Numbered from the stretch's first letter, positions 7,607 through 16,451 are shown. The stretch is 64,000 nucleotides of DNA from Roseivirga ehrenbergii (GCF_001593005.1 NZ_LQZQ01000006.1:1-64000); one strand, 5' to 3'. The notes: generated from the letters alone by a model not told the origin. Numbers and translations are program-made.

Positions 7607-8140
7607 ATGTCAGAATTAAGAAAATCGAATACTGATCTGCCCTACTTTATTACACTAACCGTTGTAGATTGGATTGATATATTTACCAGGCAGGCCTATT
7701 GTGATAAAATTGTTGAGAGCCTTAGCTTTTGTGTTAAGAACAAAGGTTTGATAGTTTTTGAATATGTAATTATGCCCAGCCATATTCATATGATTGCTCA
7801 ATCTTTAGATGGAAATTTGAATTTCATATTACGTGATTTTAAGAGCTTTACTGCAAAAAAAATCATAAAGGAAATAGAAGAGAACTACCAATATGAGGGT
7901 CGTTCGAAATGGCTTTTGCATATGTTTGAGTTCAATGCGAAATACTATCGGCAGAATTCAAAATATATGTTTTGGCAAAAAACTAACTACCCAATCGAAC
8001 TTAATTCTGCCCATATTCAATACCAGAAAACTGAATACATTCGAAATAACCCTGTTGAAGCAGGGTTGGTGACTGATGGGGAGTTTTGGCAGTATTCAAG
8101 TGCAAACCCCACTTCACCACTGAGAACTAGCAGAATGTAA
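7607..8140 (+). CDS. REP-associated tyrosine transposase (RAYT, IS200/Y1 family), 177 aa
   Basis: The start is the ATG at 7607; an in-frame TTG at 7595 would add four residues. The Y1-transposase core is visible: YFITLTV at 13-19, the HUH-type metal motif PSHIHM with His59 and His61, and the C-terminal block TEYIRNNPVEAGLV (142-155) typical of RAYTs, which carries the likely nucleophilic Tyr144. RAYTs are domesticated single-copy transposases that act on REP palindromes. Here the gene sits between two directly repeated palindromic elements, exactly as expected. The reading frame is intact, so it may still be active. Confidence 0.92.
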   Translation: MSELRKSNTDLPYFITLTVVDWIDIFTRQAYCDKIVESLSFCVKNKGLIVFEYVIMPSHIHMIAQSLDGNLNFILRDFKSFTAKKIIKEIEENYQYEGRSKWLLHMFEFNAKYYRQNSKYMFWQKTNYPIELNSAHIQYQKTEYIRNNPVEAGLVTDGEFWQYSSANPTSPLRTSRM

Positions 8141-8141
8141 A

Positions 8142-8240
8142 GTTGGCAAGATGCCAAAACGCTAATTGTCACTCGGCACAGCCGAGCGACTGTTAATATT
8201 ATTAGATTCAAAATTCAGTCGCTCGCTTGTAGCGAGTGAC
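8142..8240. repeat. REP-like palindromic element, copy B (downstream of the RAYT gene)
   Basis: The first 50 bases are nearly identical to copy A, and the two large arms are conserved. The linker between the arms differs (TTAATATTATTAGATTC against TTGAGATATTGAGGTTC), so selection or recent copying acts on the hairpins rather than the linker. It begins two bases after the transposase stop. Confidence 0.85.
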
Positions 8241-8272
8241 CGAAATATTTCCCTTCGGGGATTAACTATATA

Positions 8273-8326
8273 GTTGGAAAAATGCCAGTAAACTATCTAT
8301 CACTCGGTATTTCGTGCGATTGTTCT
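8273..8326. repeat. Degenerate third REP-like half element
   Basis: GTTGGAAAAATGCCAG, then TATCACTCGG, then TGCGATTGTTCTG follows the order of the first half of copies A and B with about a dozen changes. The hairpins are decayed. It suggests an older copy at the same site. Confidence 0.5.
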
Positions 8327-8330
8327 GCAT

Positions 8331-8361
8331 AAAAAAAGTCAAGCCTTTCGACTTGACTTTT
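8331..8361 (-). terminator. Terminator of the NfeD-flotillin operon
   Basis: AAAAGTCAAG (8334-8343) pairs with CTTGACTTTT (8352-8361). On the minus strand it is followed by seven T. It lies about 20 bases after the flotillin stop. Confidence 0.85.
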
Positions 8362-8382
8362 GAATTTTTAAGTGAATAAAAT

Positions 8383-9801
8383 TTAGGCCTCGCCTTCTTC
8401 TTTCTTTTTCACTTCTTCAGCCATCTGCTGAATTTCCTCAGCAGATTTTCCTTTCAGGTAATCTGGTAATTGCATACCAGCCATGTTGAACATGTCTTGC
8501 AATGGGGGAACTGATTTGTACAATCCAGAAATAAAGTTGGCAGTTGAATTTTTACCATCGGTAGTGTTGCCACCTTCCCACACAGTCACCTTATCAATCT
8601 TAATGTTTTTGATCGCTTCAGTTTGCAACCTTACCAATTCTGGTAGTTTATCAGCTATCAGTAGGAGTACAGCATCTCTTGAGTTTTCGCCAGCGGCTTT
8701 CACAATTTGCTCTAAACCTTGTGCTTGTTTTGTGAGTACTTCGTAAATACCTTTTGCTTCCGCTTCTTTCATATAAAGAATTGCATCAGCTTCACCTCGC
8801 GCTTTTCTTCTAATCATTTCAGCCTCTGCTTCAGCGGCAATTTCTACACGCTGCTTATCAATTTGAGCTGGGATTACAACATCAGCCGTTTGGCTCGATT
8901 TGTCTCTTTCCGCTCTGGCATTTTCCGCTTGTTGTTCTGCAGCGTAGGCTTCTTCTAATGCTTTGGCCGACTGTACTTTTTCAGCAGCGGTGGCAATTTT
9001 CCTAGCCTCGGCTTCTTTTTCTAAACGAAGTGCATCGGATTGAGCTACTTTAATCTTCGCTAAGTTTTCACCCTCAACTGCACTTGCGTCAGCTGCAGCT
9101 ACTTGTGTACGCTGGTCTTGGTGTGCGTTCGCCTGGCCAATCAAACCATCACGGTCTTTTTCGGCTACGCTTTTAATTGCATCGTTAATCGCTTTTGCAG
9201 CAGCTTCTTTACCTAATGCTTCAATATAGCCCGACTCATCCTTAATGTCGGTTACGTTTACGTTAATCAGCTTTAAACCAATTTTCTTCAATTCCGCTTC
9301 AACATTGGAAGCTACATTGGCCAAGAATTTATCTCTATTAGAATTAATTTCTTCAATATCCATAGTAGCAACCACCAAACGCAACTGACCGAAAATAATG
9401 TCTTTGGCTAGGTCGTGAATATTTTGTTGAGAAAGGCCTAAAAGTCTTTCGGCAGCATTGGTCATTACACCTTCTTCAGTAGAAATACCCACCGTAAACC
9501 TTGAAGGAACATCCACGCGAATGTTTTGTCTACTTAGTGCATTGGTGAGGTTAACCTCAATAGAAATTGGAGTAAGGTCTAGAAAGGCATAGTCCTGAAT
9601 GACAGGCCAAATAAAGGCAGCGCCCCCGTGGATACACTTCGCAGAACGGCCAGTGTCCGTGCCTACGTTGTTTCCTACTCTTCCGTAAACCACTAAAATT
9701 CTATCTGAAGGACAACGCTTATACCGTCTGAAGACGCCAATCAGCATCACAAAGATAAAGACGACCGCAGCGGCAATAATAATGATAAAAGTTTCGCTCA
9801 T
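8383..9801 (-). CDS. Flotillin family protein (SPFH/band 7), 472 aa
   Basis: One N-terminal membrane helix (5-24) is followed by a short basic stretch, an SPFH/band-7 domain (about 30-220) and a long Ala/Glu-rich coiled coil (about 220-400) with flotillin-type EAEA and KARGEADA repeats. The C-terminal tail ends acidic. Flotillins form large membrane scaffolds linked to fluidity and membrane-protein assembly. The NfeD-like gene lies 10 bases upstream on the same strand, which matches the known YuaF-YqiK/FloT pairing. Length is usual for bacterial flotillins. Confidence 0.92.
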   Translation of the reverse strand: MSETFIIIIAAAVVFIFVMLIGVFRRYKRCPSDRILVVYGRVGNNVGTDTGRSAKCIHGGAAFIWPVIQDYAFLDLTPISIEVNLTNALSRQNIRVDVPSRFTVGISTEEGVMTNAAERLLGLSQQNIHDLAKDIIFGQLRLVVATMDIEEINSNRDKFLANVASNVEAELKKIGLKLINVNVTDIKDESGYIEALGKEAAAKAINDAIKSVAEKDRDGLIGQANAHQDQRTQVAAADASAVEGENLAKIKVAQSDALRLEKEAEARKIATAAEKVQSAKALEEAYAAEQQAENARAERDKSSQTADVVIPAQIDKQRVEIAAEAEAEMIRRKARGEADAILYMKEAEAKGIYEVLTKQAQGLEQIVKAAGENSRDAVLLLIADKLPELVRLQTEAIKNIKIDKVTVWEGGNTTDGKNSTANFISGLYKSVPPLQDMFNMAGMQLPDYLKGKSAEEIQQMAEEVKKKEEGEA

Positions 9802-9811
9802 ATTGATTAGG

Positions 9812-10393
9812 TTAATTTTTAGACACTAAAAGTATATTGTTGTTGATGACGTCTTTTACATTGACAACCGAGCCCATTGGGATGTCTATTTCGTCATCGG
9901 TGATGGCTTCCAGTTCTCTTAAAGAGCCCTGCACCTTAATCAATACTCTACCTACATTACCTCTTTCTGCAGAGATACGCATATACACTTCACCAATTCC
10001 GCCTTTTGCATTGTTGATGTTCATGGTGCCGCTGTCGGTAAGTTTACTGAAAAAGTAGAAAAGTGAGGCCATTATGGTCATCATAATCAGGCCTGATACT
10101 GTAGCGATGATTAGCGTTGTCAGGCCGCTATAGCCCGAATCTATTGATGCAATTCCTGCCCAAGAAAAAATGGTAAAGAAGCCAATAAAGTTTTTTAAGG
10201 TGAAAAACTGGAAGCCCGCACCGCCATCATTGTCTACGTCAAAATCTGGGTCTCCATCAACATCTACTTCACCTCCCACAAAGGTCAAGATCATTTGGAT
10301 AATGAAAATGATGGAAAATGGAATGGCCAAACCCCAATAAATTTTATGGGTAGTTTCAAGGGTATCCCACCATTCTGAAAAATTAAAAGACAT
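9812..10393 (-). CDS. NfeD-like membrane protein with OB-fold tail, 193 aa
   Basis: A first membrane helix (about 18-39) is followed by an acidic Asp-rich loop (VDVDGDPDFDVDNDGG, about 43-58), two more helices (about 67-115) and a C-terminal beta domain of about 65 residues. That domain has the NfeD OB-fold pattern (GGIGEVYMRISAERGNVGRVLI). NfeD proteins pair with flotillins and stabilise their membrane assemblies; the adjacent flotillin gene supports this. The acidic loop could bind calcium, but that is only a composition-based guess. Confidence 0.8.
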   Translation of the reverse strand: MSFNFSEWWDTLETTHKIYWGLAIPFSIIFIIQMILTFVGGEVDVDGDPDFDVDNDGGAGFQFFTLKNFIGFFTIFSWAGIASIDSGYSGLTTLIIATVSGLIMMTIMASLFYFFSKLTDSGTMNINNAKGGIGEVYMRISAERGNVGRVLIKVQGSLRELEAITDDEIDIPMGSVVNVKDVINNNILLVSKN

Positions 10394-10514
10394 AGCAATA
10401 GAATTATATGTCTTAAAGTATTGATTTATTTCCTTAGCATATTCACCTTTTTGTCGAGGTGGTTTAAAACTTATGGTGAAAGGTCGTTTGGGCGGTTAAT
10501 TACTTTAAGCCTTA

Positions 10515-11279
10515 CTAGTTTAGGGTGAATTTTACATCTTCATTTATGATCTCAGAAAGTACCTCAAGCTCACCCGCGTTATACAGTTCAGCTATATTCA
10601 TAATGTCCATGCGCTCATCTTCTGGCTTTAGGTTTACGTAGTCTTGAATCAGAACTCCATTAACTCTCCTTGCATTAATTGCCTCGCGAAAACGCATTCC
10701 CCCTCCATCAGTATGGTATAAATAAGCCAAATAGTCCATGCTGTAGTCTTCTTTATCGAACCAATAAAGAAATACATCATCAAAATCTTCACCGCCACCT
10801 TCTTGGGCAAAAGTGACTTTTACCTCATAATAGGTTTTGCCCTTCATTTCTTTTTCACCCACATAAGTTTTGTTTACCGCGGCATCATTTAACCCAAAGG
10901 GTAATCGGAAAAAGTAAATAACAGAGTTAACCGAGCGGGTATAAGCCGCTCTATTTTCTTCTGTCAAATCAGTCGTATCGCCATTGGTTAGCCTTACTAA
11001 ACCATTATTATTCATAACATCAAAAACAGTTTGGCCAATGCTATCGATTTGGGTACGGGTGTATTCGAAAATGCCCTTATGGTTGGTATAGGTATAGTCA
11101 ATATTTCTAAAGGTGAGTGAAAACTCTGCATCGTTTAGGCCTTCCATACCATGAAACGCAATGGCTTCATCTACAATTTCTTGAACTTTGGATTTGGATT
11201 CAGCTTTCTCCGTTTTTTGTGGCGAAGAACAAGCCACGACAAAGGCAGAAAGGAGTAGGGCAGATGCTTTAAGGTTCAT
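10515..11279 (-). CDS. DUF6503-type lipoprotein, 254 aa
   Basis: The lipobox (FVVACSS, Cys17) predicts an envelope lipoprotein. The body starts with a helix containing AIAFHGME and continues as a beta-rich sheet (FSLTFRNIDYTYTN; YYEVKVTFAQ; DDVFLYWFDKEDYSMDYLAY). This resembles the DUF6503 family of Bacteroidota and has LolA/LppX-like topology. No enzymatic motif is seen. It is transcribed alone, downstream of the TonB receptor gene, with a terminator between them. The family name is recalled from sequence feel and should be verified. Confidence 0.6.
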   Translation of the reverse strand: MNLKASALLLSAFVVACSSPQKTEKAESKSKVQEIVDEAIAFHGMEGLNDAEFSLTFRNIDYTYTNHKGIFEYTRTQIDSIGQTVFDVMNNNGLVRLTNGDTTDLTEENRAAYTRSVNSVIYFFRLPFGLNDAAVNKTYVGEKEMKGKTYYEVKVTFAQEGGGEDFDDVFLYWFDKEDYSMDYLAYLYHTDGGGMRFREAINARRVNGVLIQDYVNLKPEDERMDIMNIAELYNAGELEVLSEIINEDVKFTLN

Positions 11280-11401
11280 ATCTATGGTATTATTGAGTTG
11301 ACTTACGGCTAAGATATAACAAAGTTAGCGATCTCAGCCTGAATTGAGCTTAGGTGTAATTTGCCCGACTTAAAACTAGGTGATATTGTACACATACACA
11401 T

Positions 11402-11441
11402 AAAAAAGGCACGCCTCAAATAATTATGAAACGTGCCTTTT
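11402..11441 (-). terminator. Terminator of the TonB receptor gene
   Basis: AAAAGGCACG (11404-11413) pairs with CGTGCCTTTT (11432-11441), with an 18-base loop. On the minus strand the stem is followed by six T. Confidence 0.8.
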
Positions 11442-11456
11442 AAGGAGTATTGCCTC

Positions 11457-13652
11457 TTAATGGTGTCCTGAATGACCGAAATCAATGATGACCCCAAAGT
11501 TTACCACAAAACCTTCTAGCGGTGCCCAGATGTCTAAATCTGATGGGCTCATATTAGAACCTAAATTAATGTTTTCGAATTTAGATTGACGTGTGTCAGA
11601 GAAGTTTTCGAAGTTACTGTAGAGACTAATGTGCTCGAATTTACGTAACACCATTAGACCCGTAATCCAGTAATTATCCGTTCTGGTCAAATCTCTTCTG
11701 TATTGCTCGCCAGTATAGTAAGCTTCAAGTCCGATTCTCCATTTTCCTTCTTCTTCATATACCAAAACCGCCCCAATATTATGTTTGGCGGTTAATGGCT
11801 TTTGATCATTTCGGTTGTCAAACTTCTCTTGCGCATCAATTAGGGCGTAATTGAAGAACAATTTGAAATCATTGTAGGTCAATTTTAGGTTAGTTTCCAA
11901 TCCCTGAGAGCGCATATGGTCGCCAGCATTTTCAAACCTAAATGAGTTTGTAAGCGGAACCTGACGAAGCGCCAATGGGTCGTTTAGTTGGGTATAGAAA
12001 AACAACTGATTTACACTGAAAGTCCAACGTTCGCCAATGGCAGTTTTGTAGTTGATATCGAAGTTTCCACCAAAAGATTTTTCGGCATCAAGGCTGGTTA
12101 AGTTCGAAGCATCCAAGCCTCTGAATGATAACCTCTCGGTATCTTCTGTAAAGATGGTTGGTGTTTTGTATCCAAGCCCACCGCCCAGTCGGTAAGAAAA
12201 TTTAGAAGCAGGGTTGTAGAAAAGTGCTACTCTCGGAAGTGCAAACCAACCATAATCATTGTTGTAGTCAAGTCTAACGCCTGATTCGATTGAGAATGTT
12301 TCTGAAACTTGTTCTACTTGTTGAATAAAAGCACCAGTAGTTATTTGCTCGTAATTGCGGTTATTGTTTGTGCCGCTGTCTTCCGTAAAGTTGTCAGAAT
12401 AAAGGTTAGTACCTACAATCCATCTGCTTTTGTCTCTTCCGAAAGAATAGGCCGCCTCGCTGAAAGTGGCGTATTGCTGACCATTAAACGTCAAGCTTGG
12501 CTCCTGAATAGTACGGTCAAAACTCAACAAACTGTTTTTGATTGTGAACGACCTGTTCGCATCCCAATTTTTCTCATAACTCAACTGATAAGAAAGTCTA
12601 TTGGTGTTATTCTCTTGTAAATAAGCGTTTGCGTTACTTTGTTCCGCATCAATAGCGTCTAAATTTCCACCCAGTCGATCTTCAAAAGTACCACTTAGGG
12701 CCAGTCTGATTTTACTGTCTGCACTTGGGTAATAAAAGAAAGTAGGGTTGAAGGTTAAGGCTTTTGATTCAGGGATGTCGGAGAAATTATCATCATTTAC
12801 ATCGTAAGCTTTTTGTAAACCGCCAGAAGCAAATAAACTCATTCCAAATTTATCATTTCGTTTGGCGTAAAAGGTATTCACGGTTGTACCTCCGGCCGAA
12901 GTTTGATCTAGCATTAACCTAAATCTTGCTTCGTCTTCGGGCTGAATACTTACCAAGTTTACCAAACCCGCAATGGCACCACCACCATACAAAGTGGCAT
13001 TACTGCCTTTGATAACTTCAACTTGCTTTAGGTCTAAAGGTGGGATTTGCATAATGCTCAAACCGCCAGAAAAACCACCATAAAGTGGAAATCCATCCTT
13101 TAATAGTTGAGTGTAGCGTCCGTCTAAACCTTGAATTCTGATGCTCTGGTTGGCCGAACTTGGTGAAGTAATTTGCATTTGAATACCCGTACTTTCGCGA
13201 AGCAACATGGCAATATTGGCCGATTTCATTACTGCCTTTTCTTCCAACTCCTCTGTTCCTAAAAACTCGATTCGGGTTGGTATTTCTTCAATGCTTCTAC
13301 TAGAACGGGTGGCCGTAACAATGGCCACTTCTTCGTGCTCTTCCGTAGCCGATTCCATCATAATTTTGATGGTTTCGTCACCTACTTCACTAAAAACATA
13401 AGTGTTGGTTTGTGTTTCATAACCTACAAAAGAGAAACGGACTTCTACTTCCGTTCCGCTTAAATTGGTGAGCGTAACAAACCCTTGACTATCCGATATT
13501 CCGCCTTTGGTAGTGCTTACAAAAGCTGTGGCTCCGACTAGTGGTTCGTTGGTTTCTTCATCAAAAACCTGAAACCTAATGCTGTTTTGGCCAATGGCCA
13601 TATGGGTAAAGAGCACCATTAATACAGATGCTAAAAAGAATCTTTTAATCAT
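11457..13652 (-). CDS. TonB-dependent outer-membrane receptor, 731 aa
   Basis: The order is signal peptide (1-21), carboxypeptidase-regulatory-like domain (about 24-105), plug domain (about 130-240; IRIQGLDGRYTQLLKDGFPLYGG and VIKGSNATLYGGGAIAGLVN), then a beta-barrel to the C-terminus. The product ends in His residues (DFGHSGHH). It imports an unknown ligand using TonB energy. The gene follows a Cys/His-rich small protein and lies in a region of metal-handling genes, so a metal or metallophore ligand is plausible but not proven. Length is short for SusC-type receptors and typical for siderophore or metal receptors. Confidence 0.92.
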   Translation of the reverse strand: MIKRFFLASVLMVLFTHMAIGQNSIRFQVFDEETNEPLVGATAFVSTTKGGISDSQGFVTLTNLSGTEVEVRFSFVGYETQTNTYVFSEVGDETIKIMMESATEEHEEVAIVTATRSSRSIEEIPTRIEFLGTEELEEKAVMKSANIAMLLRESTGIQMQITSPSSANQSIRIQGLDGRYTQLLKDGFPLYGGFSGGLSIMQIPPLDLKQVEVIKGSNATLYGGGAIAGLVNLVSIQPEDEARFRLMLDQTSAGGTTVNTFYAKRNDKFGMSLFASGGLQKAYDVNDDNFSDIPESKALTFNPTFFYYPSADSKIRLALSGTFEDRLGGNLDAIDAEQSNANAYLQENNTNRLSYQLSYEKNWDANRSFTIKNSLLSFDRTIQEPSLTFNGQQYATFSEAAYSFGRDKSRWIVGTNLYSDNFTEDSGTNNNRNYEQITTGAFIQQVEQVSETFSIESGVRLDYNNDYGWFALPRVALFYNPASKFSYRLGGGLGYKTPTIFTEDTERLSFRGLDASNLTSLDAEKSFGGNFDINYKTAIGERWTFSVNQLFFYTQLNDPLALRQVPLTNSFRFENAGDHMRSQGLETNLKLTYNDFKLFFNYALIDAQEKFDNRNDQKPLTAKHNIGAVLVYEEEGKWRIGLEAYYTGEQYRRDLTRTDNYWITGLMVLRKFEHISLYSNFENFSDTRQSKFENINLGSNMSPSDLDIWAPLEGFVVNFGVIIDFGHSGHH

Positions 13653-13674
13653 TTTTAAAATTGAATTTGAATTG

Positions 13675-13710
13675 AAAATCTAACTGTATTCTGAACGAAC
13701 ATTAGATTTT
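13675..13710 (-). promoter_or_regulatory. Inverted repeat between the DUF6660-like gene and the TonB receptor gene
   Basis: AAAATCTAA (13675-13683) and TTAGATTTT (13702-13710) are perfect nine-base arms. One arm covers the stop codon of the upstream gene. It is a possible attenuator or mRNA processing hairpin between the two genes. It is AT-rich, so chance is possible. Confidence 0.35.
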
Positions 13711-14013
13711 AGGGGGCTGCCAAATTTCAAAAAGAGGAGGAGTGATATTTCCAGATACTTCAACTAAGAAGTCCACAGGAGGATCATTTTGTGGCATTTT
13801 TGGGAAAATGTAAACCGTAGTGAGTGGAATGTGACAGCAGGCACAGGCACAAAAAGGAGTGCAAGTATCTGCATCTTCATGTGAATCACATGGCTCTGTT
13901 TCCGAATGAATTCCGTTTTCGTCTGCACAGTTGTCTTCTTCCCAACCTTCGGCACAAGGCGTAAGGCTAAAAAAGAGAATTAATAAGGCCATTAAGGTCT
14001 TTGACCACTGCAT
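13702..14013 (-). CDS. Cys/His-rich secreted protein, DUF6660-like, 103 aa
   Basis: A signal sequence (1-22, ending CAEGW) precedes an acidic Cys/His-rich centre: CADENGIHSETEPCDSH, then DTCTPFCACACCHIPL (about 30-65). The C-terminal part is Pro-rich (PPLFEIWQPPKI). It resembles the DUF6660 family, which is often found directly upstream of TonB receptors or metal efflux genes in Bacteroidota. The Cys/His cluster suggests metal binding at the outer membrane or in the periplasm. It ends about 50 bases before the receptor gene on the same strand, so co-expression is likely. Confidence 0.7.
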   Translation of the reverse strand: MQWSKTLMALLILFFSLTPCAEGWEEDNCADENGIHSETEPCDSHEDADTCTPFCACACCHIPLTTVYIFPKMPQNDPPVDFLVEVSGNITPPLFEIWQPPKI

Positions 14014-14129
14014 ACCGCAAAGTTAATCAATCAAATTATGCAATGGGGTTTTAAACTAAAAATATACTTGATAAAGCTTTTAAACCTATAAGCTTAAAAA
14101 CTGTCGAAGTGGAATTAATATAACGACAC

Positions 14130-14945
14130 ATGAAGAATATTTTTTTATTGGCAGGCCTGTTAATTACATGTCAGGTAATTAAGGCCCAGGGCACTCAATC
14201 TGAATCAGCTTCAAATACCCAAGTTTGGACAGCTGAAGAATTGATTAAAGATGAGGAAACCTCTTTTTTGACAGGAGTTAAAAATGATAATGAGAACCTT
14301 TATTTAATTTTTCAGGCGGCAAATCAACAAGCATTAAACAAAGTAATGCAAGCAGGGATGTCTATTAAATTGAAGGCCAAAACTAAACCCAAGTTAAATG
14401 CGAAAATTGACTTTCCGCTACCGGCTAAAGATAAATCCAGTGGTAATTTAAGGGCACAGGGCTCGGCAGAGGACAGGGCTTTGCTACAAGAAATGATGTT
14501 GATGAGTATGTTGGAATCTAAAAATGAGGCCAAGCTGAAAGGTTTTTCAAATCTCAATGGAACCCTAGGGGTGAATCAAATGAAGGATATGCAGGTAGAC
14601 CTTTATTTAGAAGGAGAAGGAAGAACAAGACTGCTAAGTTATGAACTGGCAATTCCATTACAAGAGCTCTTTGATGGTACTGTAGATTTAAACGTACTAA
14701 GTCAATCTGATTTAGAAATTTCATTTACTGTAAATGCAATCTCGCAACCTCAAGGTGGAGGAGGTGCACCTTCTGGTGGAGGAACTGGTGGCGGTGGCGG
14801 CCGTGGCGGTGCTGGAGGTGGAGGCCGTGGTGGCGCTGGAGCTGGCGGTGGACAAGGCGGAACTGGAGGCGGAGCTTCTTCTGAAAGGGGCAGTATGTTT
14901 TCTGAGCAAACCGTAAAGATTGATTACAAACTGAAAGCTAATTAG
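14130..14945 (+). CDS. Secreted protein with glycine-rich tail, 271 aa
   Basis: The signal peptide is 1-19 (QVIKAQ). Residues 25-205 form an uncharacterised domain with alternating beta-like segments (VWTAEELIKDEETSFLTGV; NLYLIFQAANQQALNKVMQ; GMSIKLKAKTKPKLNAKIDF). A low-complexity Gly/Ala/Arg tail runs from about 210 to 250 (GGGGRGGAGGGGRGG), and the C-terminus is SMFSEQTVKIDYKLKAN. No family is recognised. Such Gly-rich tails occur in surface or periplasmic proteins with flexible linkers. It is transcribed alone, divergently from the DUF6660-like gene, in the metal island. Confidence 0.7.
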   Translation: MKNIFLLAGLLITCQVIKAQGTQSESASNTQVWTAEELIKDEETSFLTGVKNDNENLYLIFQAANQQALNKVMQAGMSIKLKAKTKPKLNAKIDFPLPAKDKSSGNLRAQGSAEDRALLQEMMLMSMLESKNEAKLKGFSNLNGTLGVNQMKDMQVDLYLEGEGRTRLLSYELAIPLQELFDGTVDLNVLSQSDLEISFTVNAISQPQGGGGAPSGGGTGGGGGRGGAGGGGRGGAGAGGGQGGTGGGASSERGSMFSEQTVKIDYKLKAN

Positions 14946-14979
14946 AACTTTAAAGGTTGAGATAAAGCTTATTTAAAAG

Positions 14980-15010
14980 GGGTGGTTACTGTAGTTTGAT
15001 AACCACCCTT
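14980..15010. terminator. Hairpin downstream of the Gly-rich protein gene
   Basis: GGGTGGTTA (14980-14988) pairs with TAACCACCC (15000-15008). The T-run is short on the plus strand, but an AAAA run on the other side would give T4 on the minus strand. It lies between convergent genes. Confidence 0.5.
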
Positions 15011-15072
15011 GATAGATTCACCTCTCAAACTGTATGATCTTTATGTTTTCTGCCTCAAGAATTAAGGCTTAA

Positions 15073-15798
15073 CTATATCAACATAAATGCGGCCATTGCC
15101 AACATGGTCACGTCCTCTACAACAGTTACTGTGCTCATAGGTAGGTTGAATACATCGCCAAGGCAAGCGCACTTAATTTTTCGTTTGTTCAAGTTACTTT
15201 TTACTACTCCAATAGTGCTTACTCCCAGTACTATAATGGTGATCCAATTGGTAATGTTGGGATTCCAATTTGTAAGATAAGCCAAGCCCAAGACCAACTC
15301 TATAAAAGGATAAATGTAACCCCAGCCTTTCCATTTTTCAGCTACTATATCGTACATTCTATATGAATCGGCAAAGCCTTGAAGGTTGAGTAGTTTAAAA
15401 AATGAGAAAACAATAAAGAAGCCTGCCATAAAATAGCGCATCCATAACATTCCAGAAAAAGAATCCAAAGGGGTTTGGGCCAAAACGCTTACTCCTGCTA
15501 TAAAAACAACAATTAAAAGAAGCGGCTTATAGGTGGCAAAAAAGCCTTTTGGTTCTTCTTCCATGGCCATTGTGCTCATGGGCCTAGAGTGTACTTCGGA
15601 GATGGTATAATTGCCTTTTTCTGATAGTGCAGATTGAAATTGAGCCGTGTTAACATGGCTATTCATTTTGATGGTTGTTATGCCATCTGCCAGGTTGATG
15701 TTGGCTTCTGTTACTTCAGAGAAAGCTTCTAAAGTTCTACGCACTTTAGCTTTGCAGCCTTCACAAGTCATTCCGGTAATTTGATATTGATGTTCCAT
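15073..15798 (-). CDS. HMA domain fused to a MauE/DoxX-like membrane domain, 241 aa
   Basis: The N-terminal heavy-metal-associated domain carries GMTCEGC (Cys12, Cys15) and covers about 1-70. Four membrane helices follow (about 91-107, 122-140, 160-178, 185-203) with a KCACLG motif in the loop near residue 210, as in MauE-type redox membrane proteins, and a last helix (about 222-241). HMA domains bind Cu(I) or Zn; MauE-like proteins support disulfide formation. The fusion suggests metal-linked redox work at the inner membrane. It lies about 90 bases downstream of the HMA-headed AraC regulator gene and may be its partner or target. Confidence 0.85.
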   Translation of the reverse strand: MEHQYQITGMTCEGCKAKVRRTLEAFSEVTEANINLADGITTIKMNSHVNTAQFQSALSEKGNYTISEVHSRPMSTMAMEEEPKGFFATYKPLLLIVVFIAGVSVLAQTPLDSFSGMLWMRYFMAGFFIVFSFFKLLNLQGFADSYRMYDIVAEKWKGWGYIYPFIELVLGLAYLTNWNPNITNWITIIVLGVSTIGVVKSNLNKRKIKCACLGDVFNLPMSTVTVVEDVTMLAMAAFMLI

Positions 15799-15887
15799 TT
15801 TTGATTTAGAATTTGTTGGAACAAAGGTGGCGAAGCGTAGAAAATGATGGCTTACACAAAATCAGATTAGATGTACGCTTTTTCTAG

Positions 15888-16451
15888 CTAATGGTAGTCT
15901 ATAGATTTTCGAAGCCCTAATTTTTTAAACTCCGAGGGTGTCATGCCTGTGGTTTTTTTGAATTGTGCCGAAAGGTATTGCGCACTGTTATACTCCAGTT
16001 GGTCGGCAATAGTGGCCAAGCCCAGCTGATCATAAATGATGAGCTCTTTGGCACGCTCAATTTTCTGAAGGGTAATGTATTGGCCAATGGTTTTTCCTTC
16101 TAAAGAAGAAAATAGATCATTTAGGTAGGAGTAGTCATATCCCATTTTTGAAGAGATAAAAACAGAGAAATTCTCATTCGCTTGCTTTAAACCTACGCCA
16201 TGATGAATTTCATTAATAATGAGGCTTTTGATTTGCGTTACTCGTTCTGATTTTTCATTGTCTAGCAACTCAAAGCCAAGTAATTGGAGTTGAGTGGCAA
16301 GTCGCTTTTTTTCTTCATCTGAAATAGGAGAAGCGAGTTCTACTTCTCCCAATTGAACGTGGCTTGCTTGAATGCCAAGTGTATTAAAAACTGCGCTTTC
16401 TATTGCTTTAATGCAGCGGTTACATACCATGTTTTTTATGTGCAGTTTCAT
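15888..16451 (-). CDS. AraC-family regulator with N-terminal HMA-like metal domain, 187 aa
   Basis: Residues 1-65 look like a heavy-metal-associated fold with NMVCNRC (Cys10, Cys13). Residues about 120-187 are an AraC DNA-binding domain with two helix-turn-helix units (LGLATIADQLEYNSAQYLSAQFKKTTGMTPSEFKK). The layout suggests a one-component metal sensor that binds metal through CxxC and activates nearby genes. The family is seen in Bacteroidota metal loci. It is divergent from the DUF305 gene and next to the HMA-MauE and Cus genes, which are its likely targets. Confidence 0.85.
   Translation of the reverse strand: MKLHIKNMVCNRCIKAIESAVFNTLGIQASHVQLGEVELASPISDEEKKRLATQLQLLGFELLDNEKSERVTQIKSLIINEIHHGVGLKQANENFSVFISSKMGYDYSYLNDLFSSLEGKTIGQYITLQKIERAKELIIYDQLGLATIADQLEYNSAQYLSAQFKKTTGMTPSEFKKLGLRKSIDYH

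Noticed and set aside
7441-8330. CRISPR array
   Set aside because: Only two and a half copies, with internal palindromes and a transposase gene between them; they fit REP elements instead.
12309-12620. 103-residue plus-strand frame inside the TonB receptor gene
   Set aside because: It is the complement of a conserved beta-barrel region and has no independent support.
14721-14909. Ser/Thr/Ala-rich minus-strand frame
   Set aside because: It is the antisense of the Gly-rich repeat of the 14130-14945 gene; low-complexity composition explains the open frame.
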